Positions 1-11,799 of a DNA stretch of 64,000 nucleotides are shown here, piece by piece (position 1 is the first letter of the stretch; each line of letters begins with the position of its first letter). Under the pieces are notes generated by a model, which saw nothing but the letters and a program-made list of their open reading frames with translations, had not been told where the DNA came from and did no database searches. The position numbers were made by a program, and so were the translations under genes. This DNA comes from Magnolia sinica (taxonomy: Eukaryota > Streptophyta > Magnoliopsida > Magnoliales > Magnoliaceae): the NCBI RefSeq assembly GCF_029962835.1, contig NC_080588.1:12480001-12544000 (forward strand), in the 5' to 3' direction.

Positions 1-442
1 ACACGAATATTATATGTTGTGCAGACTTTATCGACCTTGTCAACTCGTTGAAAGACTTTAATATCTACCCTTGGGGTAGTTTGGCCTTCTAGATGATGAC
101 GGAAGGGATCGAGAGTGCCTTGATGGCATCCTAGGGTTCTCATTACAATGTCACCAGTTGCATATTTTCCTTATGAGTAAGGATTCTTTCTTTTTCTATT
201 TTAATTCATAGTTTATAGCAAACTATATTTATTTAAAATCATCTTGTCATTTCATTGTAACAGATATGGGCCCTCGAGAGAGTACCGACTCTTCGACAAT
301 ATATAATTTCATATGTTTCCTTCCAAATTTCACAATCCATACAATATCGGGGATGGAAGGGTTGAAAGTATAAGAAGATTCATCAAATTATAGAGAGTAA
401 AGATGTAAGTCAATTTCTATGAAGCTAAGTGGTCACTAATTC

Positions 443-478
<36 letters not shown>

Positions 479-1275
479 CTGTAGCACGAAAATGAAGATG
501 TTCTCTTACAGACTGAGATCGTTCTTATCTTAGAGCCTACCACCGAGGAGTTGGAGACGGAGGCCGTTCATTTGGTCCGTGAAAGATTTGATGTAAGATG
601 TTAGAAACTTCTTCTTTTATGTTGATATTTTATATTTAATTTGACATGTTATATAATTGATACATTACTTCATTTTGTAGGGCACTAAATATGAAGATGG
701 TGAAGATATGGAAGAGAGATTGGGACAAGGAGAGGGAAAAGAGGGGGGAGAGGAAGAAGAAGGGGGAGAGGAAGAGAGTACTGATGAGGGAGAGGGAGAG
801 GGAGTAGGATTGCAATTGACTAGGGAGTCAAGGGAGGATAGGGAGGAGCATGAGGCGTAGAGGCTTCAGTTTGAGAGAGACAGGGAAGAGTTGAAGCTTC
901 TCGAACGCATGCTAAAAGAGAGAAGAATCAATTAAGAGGGAGAGAGAAGTAATACTTAAGGAGGTCAAGGTGGTTGAACAAATGCTAAAACTAAAAGAAG
1001 CCTTGAGGTTAGATAAGGAAGAGTTGAATGAGATGACGGTTTTGAAGAAGGAGAGGGAAATGCTTATGAGGGAGAAGGAAGAACTGAAGAAGGAGAGGGA
1101 AGAGTTGGAGGAGGGTAAGGTGGAGTTGAAGAAGCAGATGGAAGTGTTTCGTATAGAGAAGATTCAGTTTTAAAAGGAGAAGGAGTTAGAGAATCAGAAG
1201 CAAGAGTTTGAGGAGGATGAGGATGTGTTAAGCGTTGATATATGCGAGAAATCACTGCATTCTATTCCGGTATAT
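1..1275 (+). pseudogene. N-terminal half of DUF1985/Ulp1-type transposon gene, decayed
   Basis: I see several coding-like stretches in exon-like order. Positions 9-110 read as a DUF1985-like piece ending in a YPWGSLAF motif, then stop codons. Positions 486-594 form a short acidic exon followed by a GTAAG donor. Positions 681-860 start after a TTTTGTAG acceptor and encode a run of Glu/Gly-rich acidic residues, and 970-1173 encode a Lys/Glu coiled coil of about 67 residues. In plants, DUF1985 followed by an acidic or coiled-coil linker and a Ulp1 cysteine protease is the usual make-up of transposon-carried Ulp1 genes (Mutator-like and CACTA elements). Frame changes and stops show it is dead. 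The start lies outside the window. No terminal inverted repeats were identified, so the carrier element is unknown. Confidence 0.55.
446..475. repeat. (AT)n microsatellite
   Basis: About 15 uninterrupted AT dinucleotides, lying in what looks like an intron of the decayed Ulp1-type gene. Confidence 0.9.
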
Positions 1276-1377
1276 AAGAGGTGACCTAAGAGGGTGGTGA
1301 AGCCGTCTGTCTATAAGCATTCTCTATTCACTTCCATCTCTGTTGTGCAAACCACCCCAAGCAACGCCGCCGATAAT

Positions 1378-2447
1378 GAGAAATAGAGAGAATTTCCTAC
1401 TTCTCTGATACCCTTTGAGGCCAAGATCAATCCATTTAAGGTAATATCAAAGGACGAACTCCATGAATTAGAAAGTTGGGCCAATGCAAACAAAGAATCA
1501 CCAAAATTTCTTTGGTTTAAGACCATTTGGGAGAAAAATACATGGATTGATAGCGTAGTAAGTAAACACACACATACATACATGGTTTTATTCAGAACAC
1601 TTATATTAGAGTAGAGCTTGATTTTCCATCTTTATTGATTAGGTTATCGACAAGTACGTTGATTTCTTAGAGAGAAGGCACCGATCATTTCCTACTTTAT
1701 ATACAAAGGACTGTAAGTTCTATCCCATATTTTTTTTGGTAACTATATGAATTGGATCATGGTTATTATGTTATTTCATTATATGATATATGTTCTAATT
1801 TGGTATGTTGTTTGTAATAGCCATGTATCGACATGCAAATGTTGACATTAAGAATGTATCGGGATGTTGGCAGTGATGAAGCGCATTTATTATTAAAAGG
1901 GCTAGAAAAACTCACTGTGATCAGCATTGTCAAGCCTCGTGACGGGCAGAAGGCCATATGGCATTATGAAGAGGTAATGGTGTCATTACAAGTTATCAAC
2001 GCTAGGTATACCCATTTCTATAATTTTTGGATATTGATATCTTATCTTGCCAAATAAGGACATGCATACGTACCAGTTAATCACACCAACAGTCATTGGT
2101 ACCTGATGGTCATCCACCCTTGAGACTGAGAAATCACTATACTTGACAGTTTATACTCGAGGGCACTCAGTCGATACAAGGAACATATCAAGCTGATGAA
2201 GGAGGCCTTGCCTATATTATTTTATGCCACATGAGATATGTCTATGTTGGAAGGAAATGCTTGGATAGTCAAAGAAAATACTTCTATACCAAAGCAGATG
2301 AACGGATATGATTGTGACATTTTTGTCATAAAATATATTGACATTTTGGGTAGCGATCAAATTTTGTCAGGGAGAGACATGCAACAATTCACTCCCAGCT
2401 TTAGGAAATTAATAGCCTATGATTGCCTGAGTGACCTCAAAATATGA
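1378..2447 (+). pseudogene. Ulp1 (C48) cysteine protease domain, decayed
   Basis: The frame from 2058 to 2447 carries the three Ulp1 landmarks: NSHWYLMV with the catalytic His at 2094-2096, LDSL with the Asp at 2145-2147, and Gln 2295 followed by NGYDCDIFV with the Cys at 2313-2315. Family members normally have DCG; here the Gly is Asp. Two stop codons (2121 and 2127) and a further stop near 2232 interrupt the domain. Upstream exon-like pieces at 1420-1560, 1643-1709 and 1833-1975 precede it and are separated by intron-like AT-rich DNA. Ulp1 enzymes cleave SUMO-like tags, but this copy cannot make an active protein. It is probably the C-terminal half of the gene starting before position 1. 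The next feature, the minisatellite, begins about 200 bases downstream. Confidence 0.75.
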
Positions 2448-2642
2448 TATATTTGTCTTAGACATGAGAGGAATCGAAAAATTTTGTGAAATGTTGTAAA
2501 TTGTTATAAATGATGTCTTGTAAAATATTCATGGTGAAATGATGTAAATGATATATTGTATATTTTGTCAAAATTTTATAGCAAATGAAGTCTTCCTAAT
2601 AGTGATTTCATTATGAAGGGTGAAGACATCATTTTACAGTAA

Positions 2643-5600
2643 ATGATGTCTTCACTTCACGGTCAATTCCATGCATTTCATGGTCATTTCCATTCACTTC
2701 ACGATCAACTCCATGCATTTCATGCTCAATTCCAACAATTTTACTTCACTTCATGGTCATTTCCATGCATTTCACAGTTAATTCCCTTCACTTCACGGTC
2801 ATTTCCATGCATTTCATGGTCAATTCGCTTCACTTTATGGTCATTTCCATGCATTTCATGGTCATTTCCGGCAATTCCGTTTCACTTCATGGTCATTTCA
2901 ATGCATTTCACGGTCAATTCCCTTCATTTCACGGTCATTTCCATGCATTTCACGGTCATTTTCGGCGATTCCATTTCATTTCACGATTATTTCCATACAT
3001 TTCACGGTAAATTCCCTTCACTTCGCAGTCATTTCCATGCATTTCATGGTCAATTCCAGCGATTTCATTTCATTTCATGGTCATTTCCATGCATTTCATG
3101 GTCAATTCCGTTGACTTCACGATCATTTCCATGCATTTCATAGTCAATTTGCTTCACTTCACGGTCATTTTCATGCATTTCACGGTCATTTTCGGCAATT
3201 CGGTTTCATTTCATGGTCATTTCCATGCACTTCACAGTTAATTCCCTTCACTTCACAGTCATTTCCATGCATTTCACAGTCAATTCCCTTCACTTCACAG
3301 TCATTTCCATGCATTTCACGATCATTTTCGGTGATTCGGTTTCATTTCACGGTCATTTCCATGCATTTCACAGCCAATTCCCTTCACTTCATATTCATTT
3401 CCATGCATTTCATGGTCAATTTCAGTGATTCTGTTTCATTTCACAGTCATTTCCATACATTTTATGGTCAATTCCCTTCACTTCACGGTCATTTTCATGC
3501 ATATCGCGATCATTTTCAGCAATTCTGTTTCATTTCACGGTCATTTCCATGCATTTCACGGTCAATTCCCTTCACTTCACAATCATTTTCATGCATTACA
3601 CAGTCAATTCCCTTGACTTCACAGTCATTTCCATGTATTTCACGGTCATTTCCGGTGATTTCGTTTCATTTCATGGTTATTTCCATGCATTTCACGGTCA
3701 ATTACCTTCACTTCACTGTCATTTCCATGCATTTCACGATCAATTCACTTCACGGTCATTTCCATGCATTTCACGGTCAATTCACTTCACGGTCATTTCC
3801 ATGCATTTCACGGTCATTTTCGACAATTTCGTTTCATTTCACGGTCATTTCCATGCATTTCACAGTCATTTTCAGCAATTCTGTTTCATTTCATGGTCAT
3901 TTCCATGCATTTCACGGTCAATTCCCTTCATTTAATGGTCATTTCCATGCATTTCACAGTCAATTCCCTTCACTTCACAGTCATTTCCATGCATTTCACG
4001 ATCAATTTTCTTCACTTCACCGTCATTTCCATGCATTTCACAGTCATTTTCAGAAATTCCGTTTCATTTCACGGTCATTTCCATGCATTTCACAATCATT
4101 TCCCTTCACTTCATGGTCATTTCCATGCATTACATGGTCAATTTCAGCGATTCCATTTTATTTCATAGTCATTTCCATGCATTTCACGGTCAATTCCAGC
4201 AATTCCGTTTCATTTCACGGTCATTTCCATGCATTTCACGGTCATTTTCGGTGATTTCGTTTCATTTCACGGTCATTTCTATACATTTAATGGTCAATTT
4301 ACTTCACTTCACGGTCATTTCCATGAATTTCACGGTCATTTCCGGTGATTCCGTTTCATTTCACAGTTAATTCCCTTCATTTAATGGTCATTTCCATGCA
4401 TTTCATAGTCAATTCCCTTCACTTCACAGTCATTTCCATGCATTTCACGATCAATTTTCTTCACTTCACCATCATTTCCATGCATTTCACAGTCATTTCC
4501 CTTCACTTCATGGTCATTTCCATGCATTTCACAGTCATTTCCCTTCACTTCATGGTCATTTCCATGCATTTCACGGTCAATTTCAGCGATTCCATGTTAT
4601 TTCATGGTCATTTCCATGCATTTCACGGTCAATTCCAGCAATTCCGTTTCATTTCACGGTCATTTCCATGCATTTCACAGTCATTTCCGGCAATTTCGTT
4701 TCATTTCACGGTCATTTCTATGCATTTAATGGTCAATTCCCTTCACTTCACGGTCATTTCCATGAATTTCACGGTCATTTCCAGCGATTCCGTTTCATTT
4801 CACGGTTAATTCCCTTCATTTAATGGTCATTTCCATGCATTTCACAGTCAATTCCCTTCACTTCACAGTCATTTCCATGCATTTCACAATCAATTTTCTT
4901 CACTTCACCGTCATTTCCATGCATTTCACAGTCATTTTCGGCAATTCCGTTTCATTTCCATGCATTTCACAGTCATTTCCCTTCACTTCATGGTCATTTC
5001 CATGCATTTCATGGTGAATTTCAGTGATTCCGTTTTATTTCATGGTCATTTTCATGCATTTCATGGTCAATTCCAGCAATTCCGTTTCATTTCACGGTCA
5101 TTTCCATGCATTTCATGGTCAATTCCCTTTACTTCACGATCATTTCCATGCATTTCATAGTCAATTCGCTTCACTTCACGGTCATTTCCATGCATTTCAC
5201 GGTCATTTTCAGCAATTCGGTTTTATTTCACGGTCATTTCCATGCACTTCACGGTCAATTCCCTTCACTTCACAGTCATTTTCATGCATTTCACAGTCAA
5301 TTCCCTTCACTTCACGGTCATTTCCATGCATTTCACGGTCATTTTCGGTGATTCGGTTTCATTTCACGATCATTTCCATGCATTTCATGGCCAATTCCCT
5401 TCACTTCATATTCATTTCCATGCATTTCATGGTCAATTTCAATGATTCTGTTCATTTCACGGTTATTTCCCTGCATTTTATGGTCAATTCCCTTCACTTC
5501 ACGGTCATTTCCATGCATATCACGGTCATTTTCAACAATTCTGTTTCATTTCACGGTCATTTCCATGCATTACACGGTCAATTCCCTTCACTTCACAGTC

Positions 5601-8600
5601 ATTTCCATGTATTTCACGGTCATTTCCGGTGATTTCGTTCATTTCATGGTTATTTCCATGCATTTCACGGTCAATTCCCTTCACTTCACTGTCATTTTCA
5701 TGCATTTCACAGTCAATTCACTTCACGGTCATTTCCATGCATTTCACGGTCATTTCCAGCGATTTTGTTTCATTCACAGTCATTTCTATGCATTTCACGG
5801 TCATTTTGCTTCACTTCACGGTCATTTCCATGAATTTCACGGTCATTTCCGGCGATTCCGTTTCATTCCACAGTTAATTCCCTTCATTTCATGGTCATTT
5901 CCATGCATTTCACAGTCAATTCCCTTCACTTCACAGTCATTTCCATGCATTTCACAATCAAATTTCTTCACTTCACTGTCATTTCCATGCATTTCACAGT
6001 CATTTTCGGCAATTCCGTTTCATTTCACGGTCATTTCCGTGCATTTCACAGTCATTTTCCTTCACTTCATGGTCATTTTCATGCATTTCACAGTCAATTT
6101 CAGCGATTCCGTTTTATTTCACGGTCAATTCCAGCGATTCCATTTCATTTCATGGTCATTTCCATGCATTTCATGGTCAATTCCCTTTACTTCACGATCA
6201 TTTCCATGCATTTCATGGTCAATTCGCTTCACTTCATGGTCATTTTTGGCAATTCGATATCATTTCATGGTCATTTTCATGCACTTCACGGTCAATTCCC
6301 TTCACTTCACGGTCATTTTCATGCATTTCACTATCAATTCCCTTCACTTCCATTCACTTCATGATCAATTTTCTTCACTTCACTGTCATTTCCATGCATT
6401 TCACAGTCATTTCCGACAATTCCGTTTCATTTCACGGTCATTTCCATGCATTTCACAGTCATTTCCCTTCACTTCATGGTCATTTTCATGCATTTCACGG
6501 TCAATTTCAGCGATTTCATTTTATTTCACGGTCATTTCCATACATTTCACGGTCAATTCCAGCGATTCCGTTTCATTTCATGGTCATTTCCATGCATTTC
6601 ATGGTCAATTCCCTTTACTTCACGGTCATTTCCATGCATTTCATGGTCAATTCACTTCACTTCATAGTCATTTTTGGCAATTCCATTTCATTTCATGGTC
6701 ATTTTCATGCAGTTCACGGTTAATTCCCTTCACTTCACGGTCATTTCCATGCATTTCACGGTCATTTTCGGTGATTCCGTTTCATTTCACGGTCATTTCC
6801 ATGCATTTCATGGTCAATTCCCTTCACTTCATGGTCATTTCCATGCATTTCATGGTCAATTCCCTTCACTTCATGGTCATTTCCATGCATTTCACGGTCA
6901 TTTCCGGCAATTCCGTTTCATTTCACGGTCATTTCCATGCATTTCACGGTCAATTCCCTTCACTTCACGACCATTTCCATGCATTTCATGATCAATTTTC
7001 TTCACTTCGCTATCATTTCCATGCATTTCACAGTCATTTCTGACAATTTCATTTCATTTCACGGTCATTTCCATGCATTTCACAGTCATTTCCCTTCACT
7101 TCATGGTCATTTCCATGCATTTCACGGTCAATTTCAGCGATTCTGTTTTATGTCATGGTCATTTCCATGCATTTCACGGTCAATTCCAGCGATTCCGTTT
7201 CATTTCACAGTCATTTCCATGCATTTTATGGTCAATTCCCTTTACTTCACGGTCATTTCCATGCATTTCATGGTCAATTCGCTTCACTTCATGGTCATTT
7301 TCGGCAATTCGATTTCATTTCATGGTCATTTTCATGCACTTCACGGTCAATTCCCTCCACTTCACGGTCATTTTCATGCATTTCACTATCAATTCCCTTC
7401 ACTTCCGTTCACTTCATGATCAATTTTCTTCACTTCACTGTCATTTCCATGCATTTGACAGTCATTTCCGGTAATTCCGTTTCATTTCACGGTCATTTCC
7501 ATGCATTTCACAGTCATTTCCCTTCACTTCATGGTCATTTTCATGCATTTCACGGTCAATTTCAGCTATTTCATTTTATTTCATGGTCATTTCCATACAT
7601 TTCACAGTCAATTCCAGCGATTCCGTTTCATTTCACGGTCATTTCCATGCATTTCATGGTCAATTCCCTTTACTTCACGGTCATTTCCATGCATTTCATG
7701 GTCAATTCACTTCACTTCATGGTCATTTTCGGCAATTCCATTTCATTTCATGGTCATTTTCATGCACTTCACCGTCAATTCCCTTCACTTCACGGTCATT
7801 TCCATGCATTTCACGATAATTTCCGGTGATTCCGTTTCATTTCACAGTCATTTCCATGCATTTCACGGTCAATTCCCTTCACTTCATGGTCATTTCCATG
7901 CATTTCATGGTTAATTCTGGCAATTCCGTTTCATTTCATGGTCATTTCCATGCATTTCACGGTCATTTCCGGCAATTCTGTTTCATTTCACGGTCATTTC
8001 CATGCATTTCACTGTCAATTCCCTTCGCTTCACTACCATTTCCATGCATTTCACGATCAATTTTCTTCACTTCGCTGTCATTTCCATGCATTTCACAGTC
8101 ATTTCTGACAATTTCATTTCATTTCACGGTCATTTCCATGCATTTCACGATCATTTTCCTTCACTTCATGGTCATTTCCATGCATTTCATGGTCAATTTC
8201 AGCGATTCCGTTTTATGTCACGGTCATTTCCATGCATTTCACTGTCAATTCCAGCGATTCCGTTTCATTTCACAGTCATTTCCATGCATTTCATGGTTAA
8301 TTCCCTTTACTTCATGGTCATTTCCATGCATTTCATAGTCAATTCGCTTCACTTCATGGTCTTTTTCGGCAATTCCATTTCATTTCATGGTTATTTTCAT
8401 GCACTTCACGGTCAATTCCCTTCACTTCACGGTCATTTTCATGCATTTCATGGTCAATTCCCTTCACTTCACGGTCATTTCCATGCATTTCACAGTCATT
8501 TTCGGTGATTCCGTTTCATTTCACGGTCATTTCCATGCATTTCACGGTCAATTCCCTTCACTTCATGGTCATTTCCATGCATTTCATGGTCAATTCTGGC

Positions 8601-9216
8601 AATTCCGTTTCATTTCATGGTCATTTCCATCCATTTCACGGTCATTTCCGGTAATTCAGTTTCATTTCACGGTCATTTCCATGCATTTCACGGTCAATTC
8701 CCTTCACTTCACGGTTATTTCCATGTATTTCATGGTCATTTTCGGCGATTTCGTTTCATTTCATGGTTATTTCCATGCATTTCACGGTCAATTCCCTTCG
8801 CTTCACGGTCATTTTCGACGATTCTGTTTCATTTCACGGTCATTTCCATGCATTTCACGGTCAATTCGCTTCACTTCACGGTTATTTCCATGCATTTCAC
8901 AGTCATTTTCGGCGATTCTGTTTCATTTCATGGTCATTTCCATGCATTTCACGGTCATTTCCAACGATTCCGTTTCATTTCATGGTCAATTCCTTCACTT
9001 CATGGTCATTTCCATGCATTTTACAGTCAATTCCCTTCACTTCACTGTCATTTCCATGCATTTCACGGTCAATTCGTTTCATTTCACGGTCATTTCCATG
9101 CATTTCACACTCAATTCCAGCGATTCCGCTTCACTTCACGGTCAATTCCCTTCACTTCACGGTCACTGCCCTGCACTTCACGGTCAGTTCCATGCATTTC
9201 ACGGTCAATGACAACA
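2643..9216 (+). repeat. 6.6 kb minisatellite of 21-bp and 31-bp units
   Basis: The array is built from three unit types. Unit A is GGTCATTTCCATGCATTTCAC (21 bp), unit B reads GGTCAATTCCCTTCACTTCAC (21 bp), and unit C (31 bp) starts GGTCATTTTCGGCGATTCCG and ends TTTCATTTCAC. They alternate as A-B-A-C or similar, giving higher-order periods near 94 bp, with point variation such as CACGG/CATGG. Because 21 is a multiple of three and the units contain no frequent stop, all three forward frames are open for hundreds of codons and each 31-bp unit shifts the frame; these are not genes. Degenerate copies of the same repeat occur in inverted orientation at 30690-30938. Confidence 0.95.
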
Positions 9217-9262
9217 TTTCTGCTTCAATATGAAAGAATTTCACTGCTTTAATGTTGTGATT

Positions 9263-9296
9263 GAGAGAGAGAGAGAGCGCCGGGGGGGGGGGGGGG
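9263..9296. repeat. (GA)n and G15 tract
   Basis: A short GA run (about 9263-9277) followed by 15 consecutive G (9282-9296) separates the minisatellite from the TOPLESS-like exon. Confidence 0.85.
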
Positions 9297-9308
9297 TGGA
9301 AGGATTAC

Positions 9309-9494
9309 TGAGCGTAAGCATTCAAGCTTGCTATCATAGATGGAAATTTGGCTTTCATGGACCACTAACAGATGTGCTTGATCATTATGGAACTGAACTT
9401 TAGTTTCCCCAACTAGTGGAGTTGAGCAACCAGGCGGTGCTTGTATGAACCTTGATTTCTTCTTCTCCCACCCATCAATACTCCACACACATAG
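9309..9494 (-). pseudogene. TPL: Single TOPLESS/TPR WD40-domain exon
   Basis: On the minus strand a TTGCAG acceptor (9495-9500) is followed by 62 open codons starting LCVWSIDGWEKKKSRF and containing VQFHNDQAHLLVVHE and IYDSKLEC, then a GTAATC donor beginning at 9308. This closely resembles the second WD40 block of plant TOPLESS/TOPLESS-related corepressors (LCVWNTDGWEKQ, VQFHQDQVHFLVVHET, KLEC). TOPLESS proteins bridge EAR-motif repressors to histone deacetylases in the nucleus. No flanking TOPLESS exon was recognised within several kb on either side; the preceding exon would be at higher coordinates. It may be an orphan fragment carried by a transposon or an exon of a gene with very large introns. 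The exon itself has no stop or frameshift. Confidence 0.8.
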
Positions 9495-9500
9495 CTGCAA

Positions 9501-10228
9501 TGTAGACCATTGAGAAATATATAAGTCAGGCACAGATAACAGAAATCACAATTGGCCAAAGGTAAACATGGTGAATAAAATATCAATATTTAATTTTAGT
9601 GAGTCCTTTTTAGTATGAAGAGACCCAATTTTCTTCCTACCAAATATTTCATCATTTTTTTCATTCCACTACAATTGCTTTTATAGTTTAAATGGATGGT
9701 AATGCTAAAAATAACATTATAACGAAAAGCAGGATAGTCTTCCAGAGTTGAAAACCTTATGGTCCTTATTATACTACCAGTTATTTCAGATTTTTTCCCA
9801 CTTGTCTACAAGAAAAGAAAACAAAGTTATAAAAGCATTCAATTTGGTTAATCGTTTGCAATGAGTGGGGTGTTTGTACATGTATGCCATGTTTTAATGA
9901 AAATTGGTTAATCGTTTTCAATAATTATGATGCGGAGCCCACCAAAATCATGACAGGTTGATGTGGGGCCCACCAAAATCATCGTAGGTGGATGTGGGTC
10001 CCATTCAAAATTATGTGGGGCCCACGATGGGGCCCACTCAAATTAAAAAAACCAGGGCGGCAGTACCGCACCCGGGCAGCACTACCATCTCACCGTCCAG
10101 AGGCCGACAACACTGCCACCTAGATTCTGGAAGAGTCCAGGCGGCAGTGCCGCCGATCTAGCAGTAGCGCCGCTATCCTCTGGACAGTGGGACAGTAATG
10201 CCGCCTGGGTTTTTTTTTTAAATATTGG
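9501..10228. other. Gene-free stretch with GGGGCCCAC and GGCAGT/GCCGCC motifs
   Basis: AT-rich DNA without supported genes, possibly intron of the TOPLESS-like gene. Positions 9930-10040 repeat a phrase like GTGGGGCCCACCAAAATCAT, and 10045-10205 hold scattered GGCAGTGCCGCC-like motifs just before element B. Confidence 0.6.
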
Positions 10229-10260
10229 GTGGGTCCCATCGTGGGTGCCACATATTGTTG

Positions 10261-10268
10261 CTATAAAA
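10261..10268 (+). promoter_or_regulatory. TATA box of element B, plus copy
   Basis: CTATAAAACC sits just after a shared GGTGGGTCCCA sequence and about 330 bases before the ATG at 10594. The minus-strand copy of the element has a TATA box at the matching place, which supports a real promoter. A C/T-rich leader follows. Confidence 0.6.
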
Positions 10269-10593
10269 CCTATCCACACGCCCAAACTCTCATTCCTAAC
10301 CCTAACTTCACCTCCCTTCCTAAAACCCTCATCTCTTTTCCTAAACCTTCTACCATCTTCTTCACTTCCAAACTCTCTCTTCATTTTCCACAAACTTTTC
10401 TCTTCATCATCCAAACACCCCACTCTTCATCGTCCAAACACCCACTCTTCATCTTCCAAACAACCATCCTTTCATCTTTCAAACACCTCTCTCTTCATAT
10501 CCCAAATCTTATTTACACAACCATCTTTACATCTTCTAAACCCATCATCCTCATGGGTACATTGCATTCTTTACCTCGATATTTTCCATCCCC

Positions 10594-11790
10594 ATGATTA
10601 TCTCGCTAATGGGGAAGAAGAGGGCTGAAAGAAGTACGAGGCAGGCCACTGCATATGACGCGTGTTCATCATCACCACCCATTGGTGGAACGAATTCTCT
10701 CCACTACCTCGTGAGAGGATGTCGAAGAGGGCTCATGATCAGAATGCACGGCCATTGGATGTGGGTGGATATCACGATCGGGAAGTGGTTTTCAAAGTCA
10801 CGGTGGGGGACCGACTATTTACCGAAAATGACTTGCTAGATCGAATCGTGCACGACGGTTGGGGACCTATTTTTGAAGGTAATTCTCGAGCCAATGAGAA
10901 CAATGTATGGTTTTTTTACTATTGAATTGTTAATGCAAGACTCAACCCACTCGGATTTGACATTTCATATGGAGACGCGGTGAGTCCCATCGGCATACAA
11001 TACATCACGAACATACTTGAGGTGTCACCGGGAACGGTCCATATCCCCCCAAACACAAAGAACTTGAACACATCGCAGCATAGGAGTGAGTTGAGCAGGA
11101 GTTTGTGTGGCCACCTTGTTGAGTGGAGGAAAGATAGTAGTTTCAGAAACAAAGAAATGATTCCGATTTATAGATTGCTGCACTACATCTTCTCACATAA
11201 TTTATATCCGAGAGTGGGAAACAGCATAGAGGTTTCTGTCTACCATGCAGAGATGATGTACCAAATATAGCATGGGGAGAATGTGTGCCTTCCCTCCATT
11301 ATCCTTTACCATATAGTGAAGGTCGCGAGGACAACAATGAGGTAATCTTTCCCTCCCATTTGGCCTCCTAATTTTAAGATAGCCCAAGATAATGGGTTTA
11401 GAGCATCCAGCGGCCCCTCACATCCATAAAGAGTGATAACTGAAGACATGTTGAATCGCATGCAATGTAGCCCTAGACAACAAGCAAGGCGGTTGGAAGA
11501 AATTGGAGACAAGATAGACGAAGTAGAAGACGAGGAAGAAGGCAACAAGAGGATGAAGCTGAAGAAGAGGAAGAGGGTGATGATGCAGGTGAGGTGCCCT
11601 TCGCACATCCGAGGTTAGATGAGCGTTTAGGGGTGATCGAGGCCAATATATCCGAGCTTAAGAAGGACCAACAATACTTGAAGCGTAAGATGTAGAGTAT
11701 GAATCAAATGATAAAGGCGATGTTGTGTTGTGTACAGAAGGAGGGAGCACCCCCTCCCTCGTCAGACTCGGAATCACAGTAGGGAGTTGT
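10594..11790 (+). pseudogene. Element B gene: putative plant transposon protein, plus copy
   Basis: The leader from 10280 is pyrimidine-rich. The main frame runs from 10662 to 11270 with one TGA at 10923, where the sibling copy and context suggest a Trp codon. It contains VVFKVTVGDRLFTENDLLDR, then NARLNPLGFDISYGDAV, NLNTSQHRSELSRSLCGHL and IPIYRLLHYIFSHNLYPRVG. The pattern of a final helix block ending in Pro-Arg-Val-Gly and an 'A-E-M-M-Y' helix resembles the uncharacterised 'putative plant transposon protein' domain. A charged Lys/Glu coiled coil (11433-11700 region, read in shifted frames) follows. The same gene lies inverted at 24900-26040. No transposase, LTR or terminal repeat was identified, so the mobile class is unknown. 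Frame changes make this copy inactive. Confidence 0.6.
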
Positions 11791-11799
11791 GATGGATAT

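Noticed and set aside
2643..9216. CRISPR array
   Set aside because: The repeats are contiguous with no unique spacers and the sequence is a plant nuclear genome.
2643..9250. Many long overlapping forward open frames, one of 533 codons
   Set aside because: They arise from the 21-bp period (a multiple of three) and low stop content, appear in all three forward frames at once, and encode only the repeat translated.
10082..10423. 113-codon minus-strand frame
   Set aside because: It covers the promoter and leader of element B on the opposite strand and is not conserved in the second copy.
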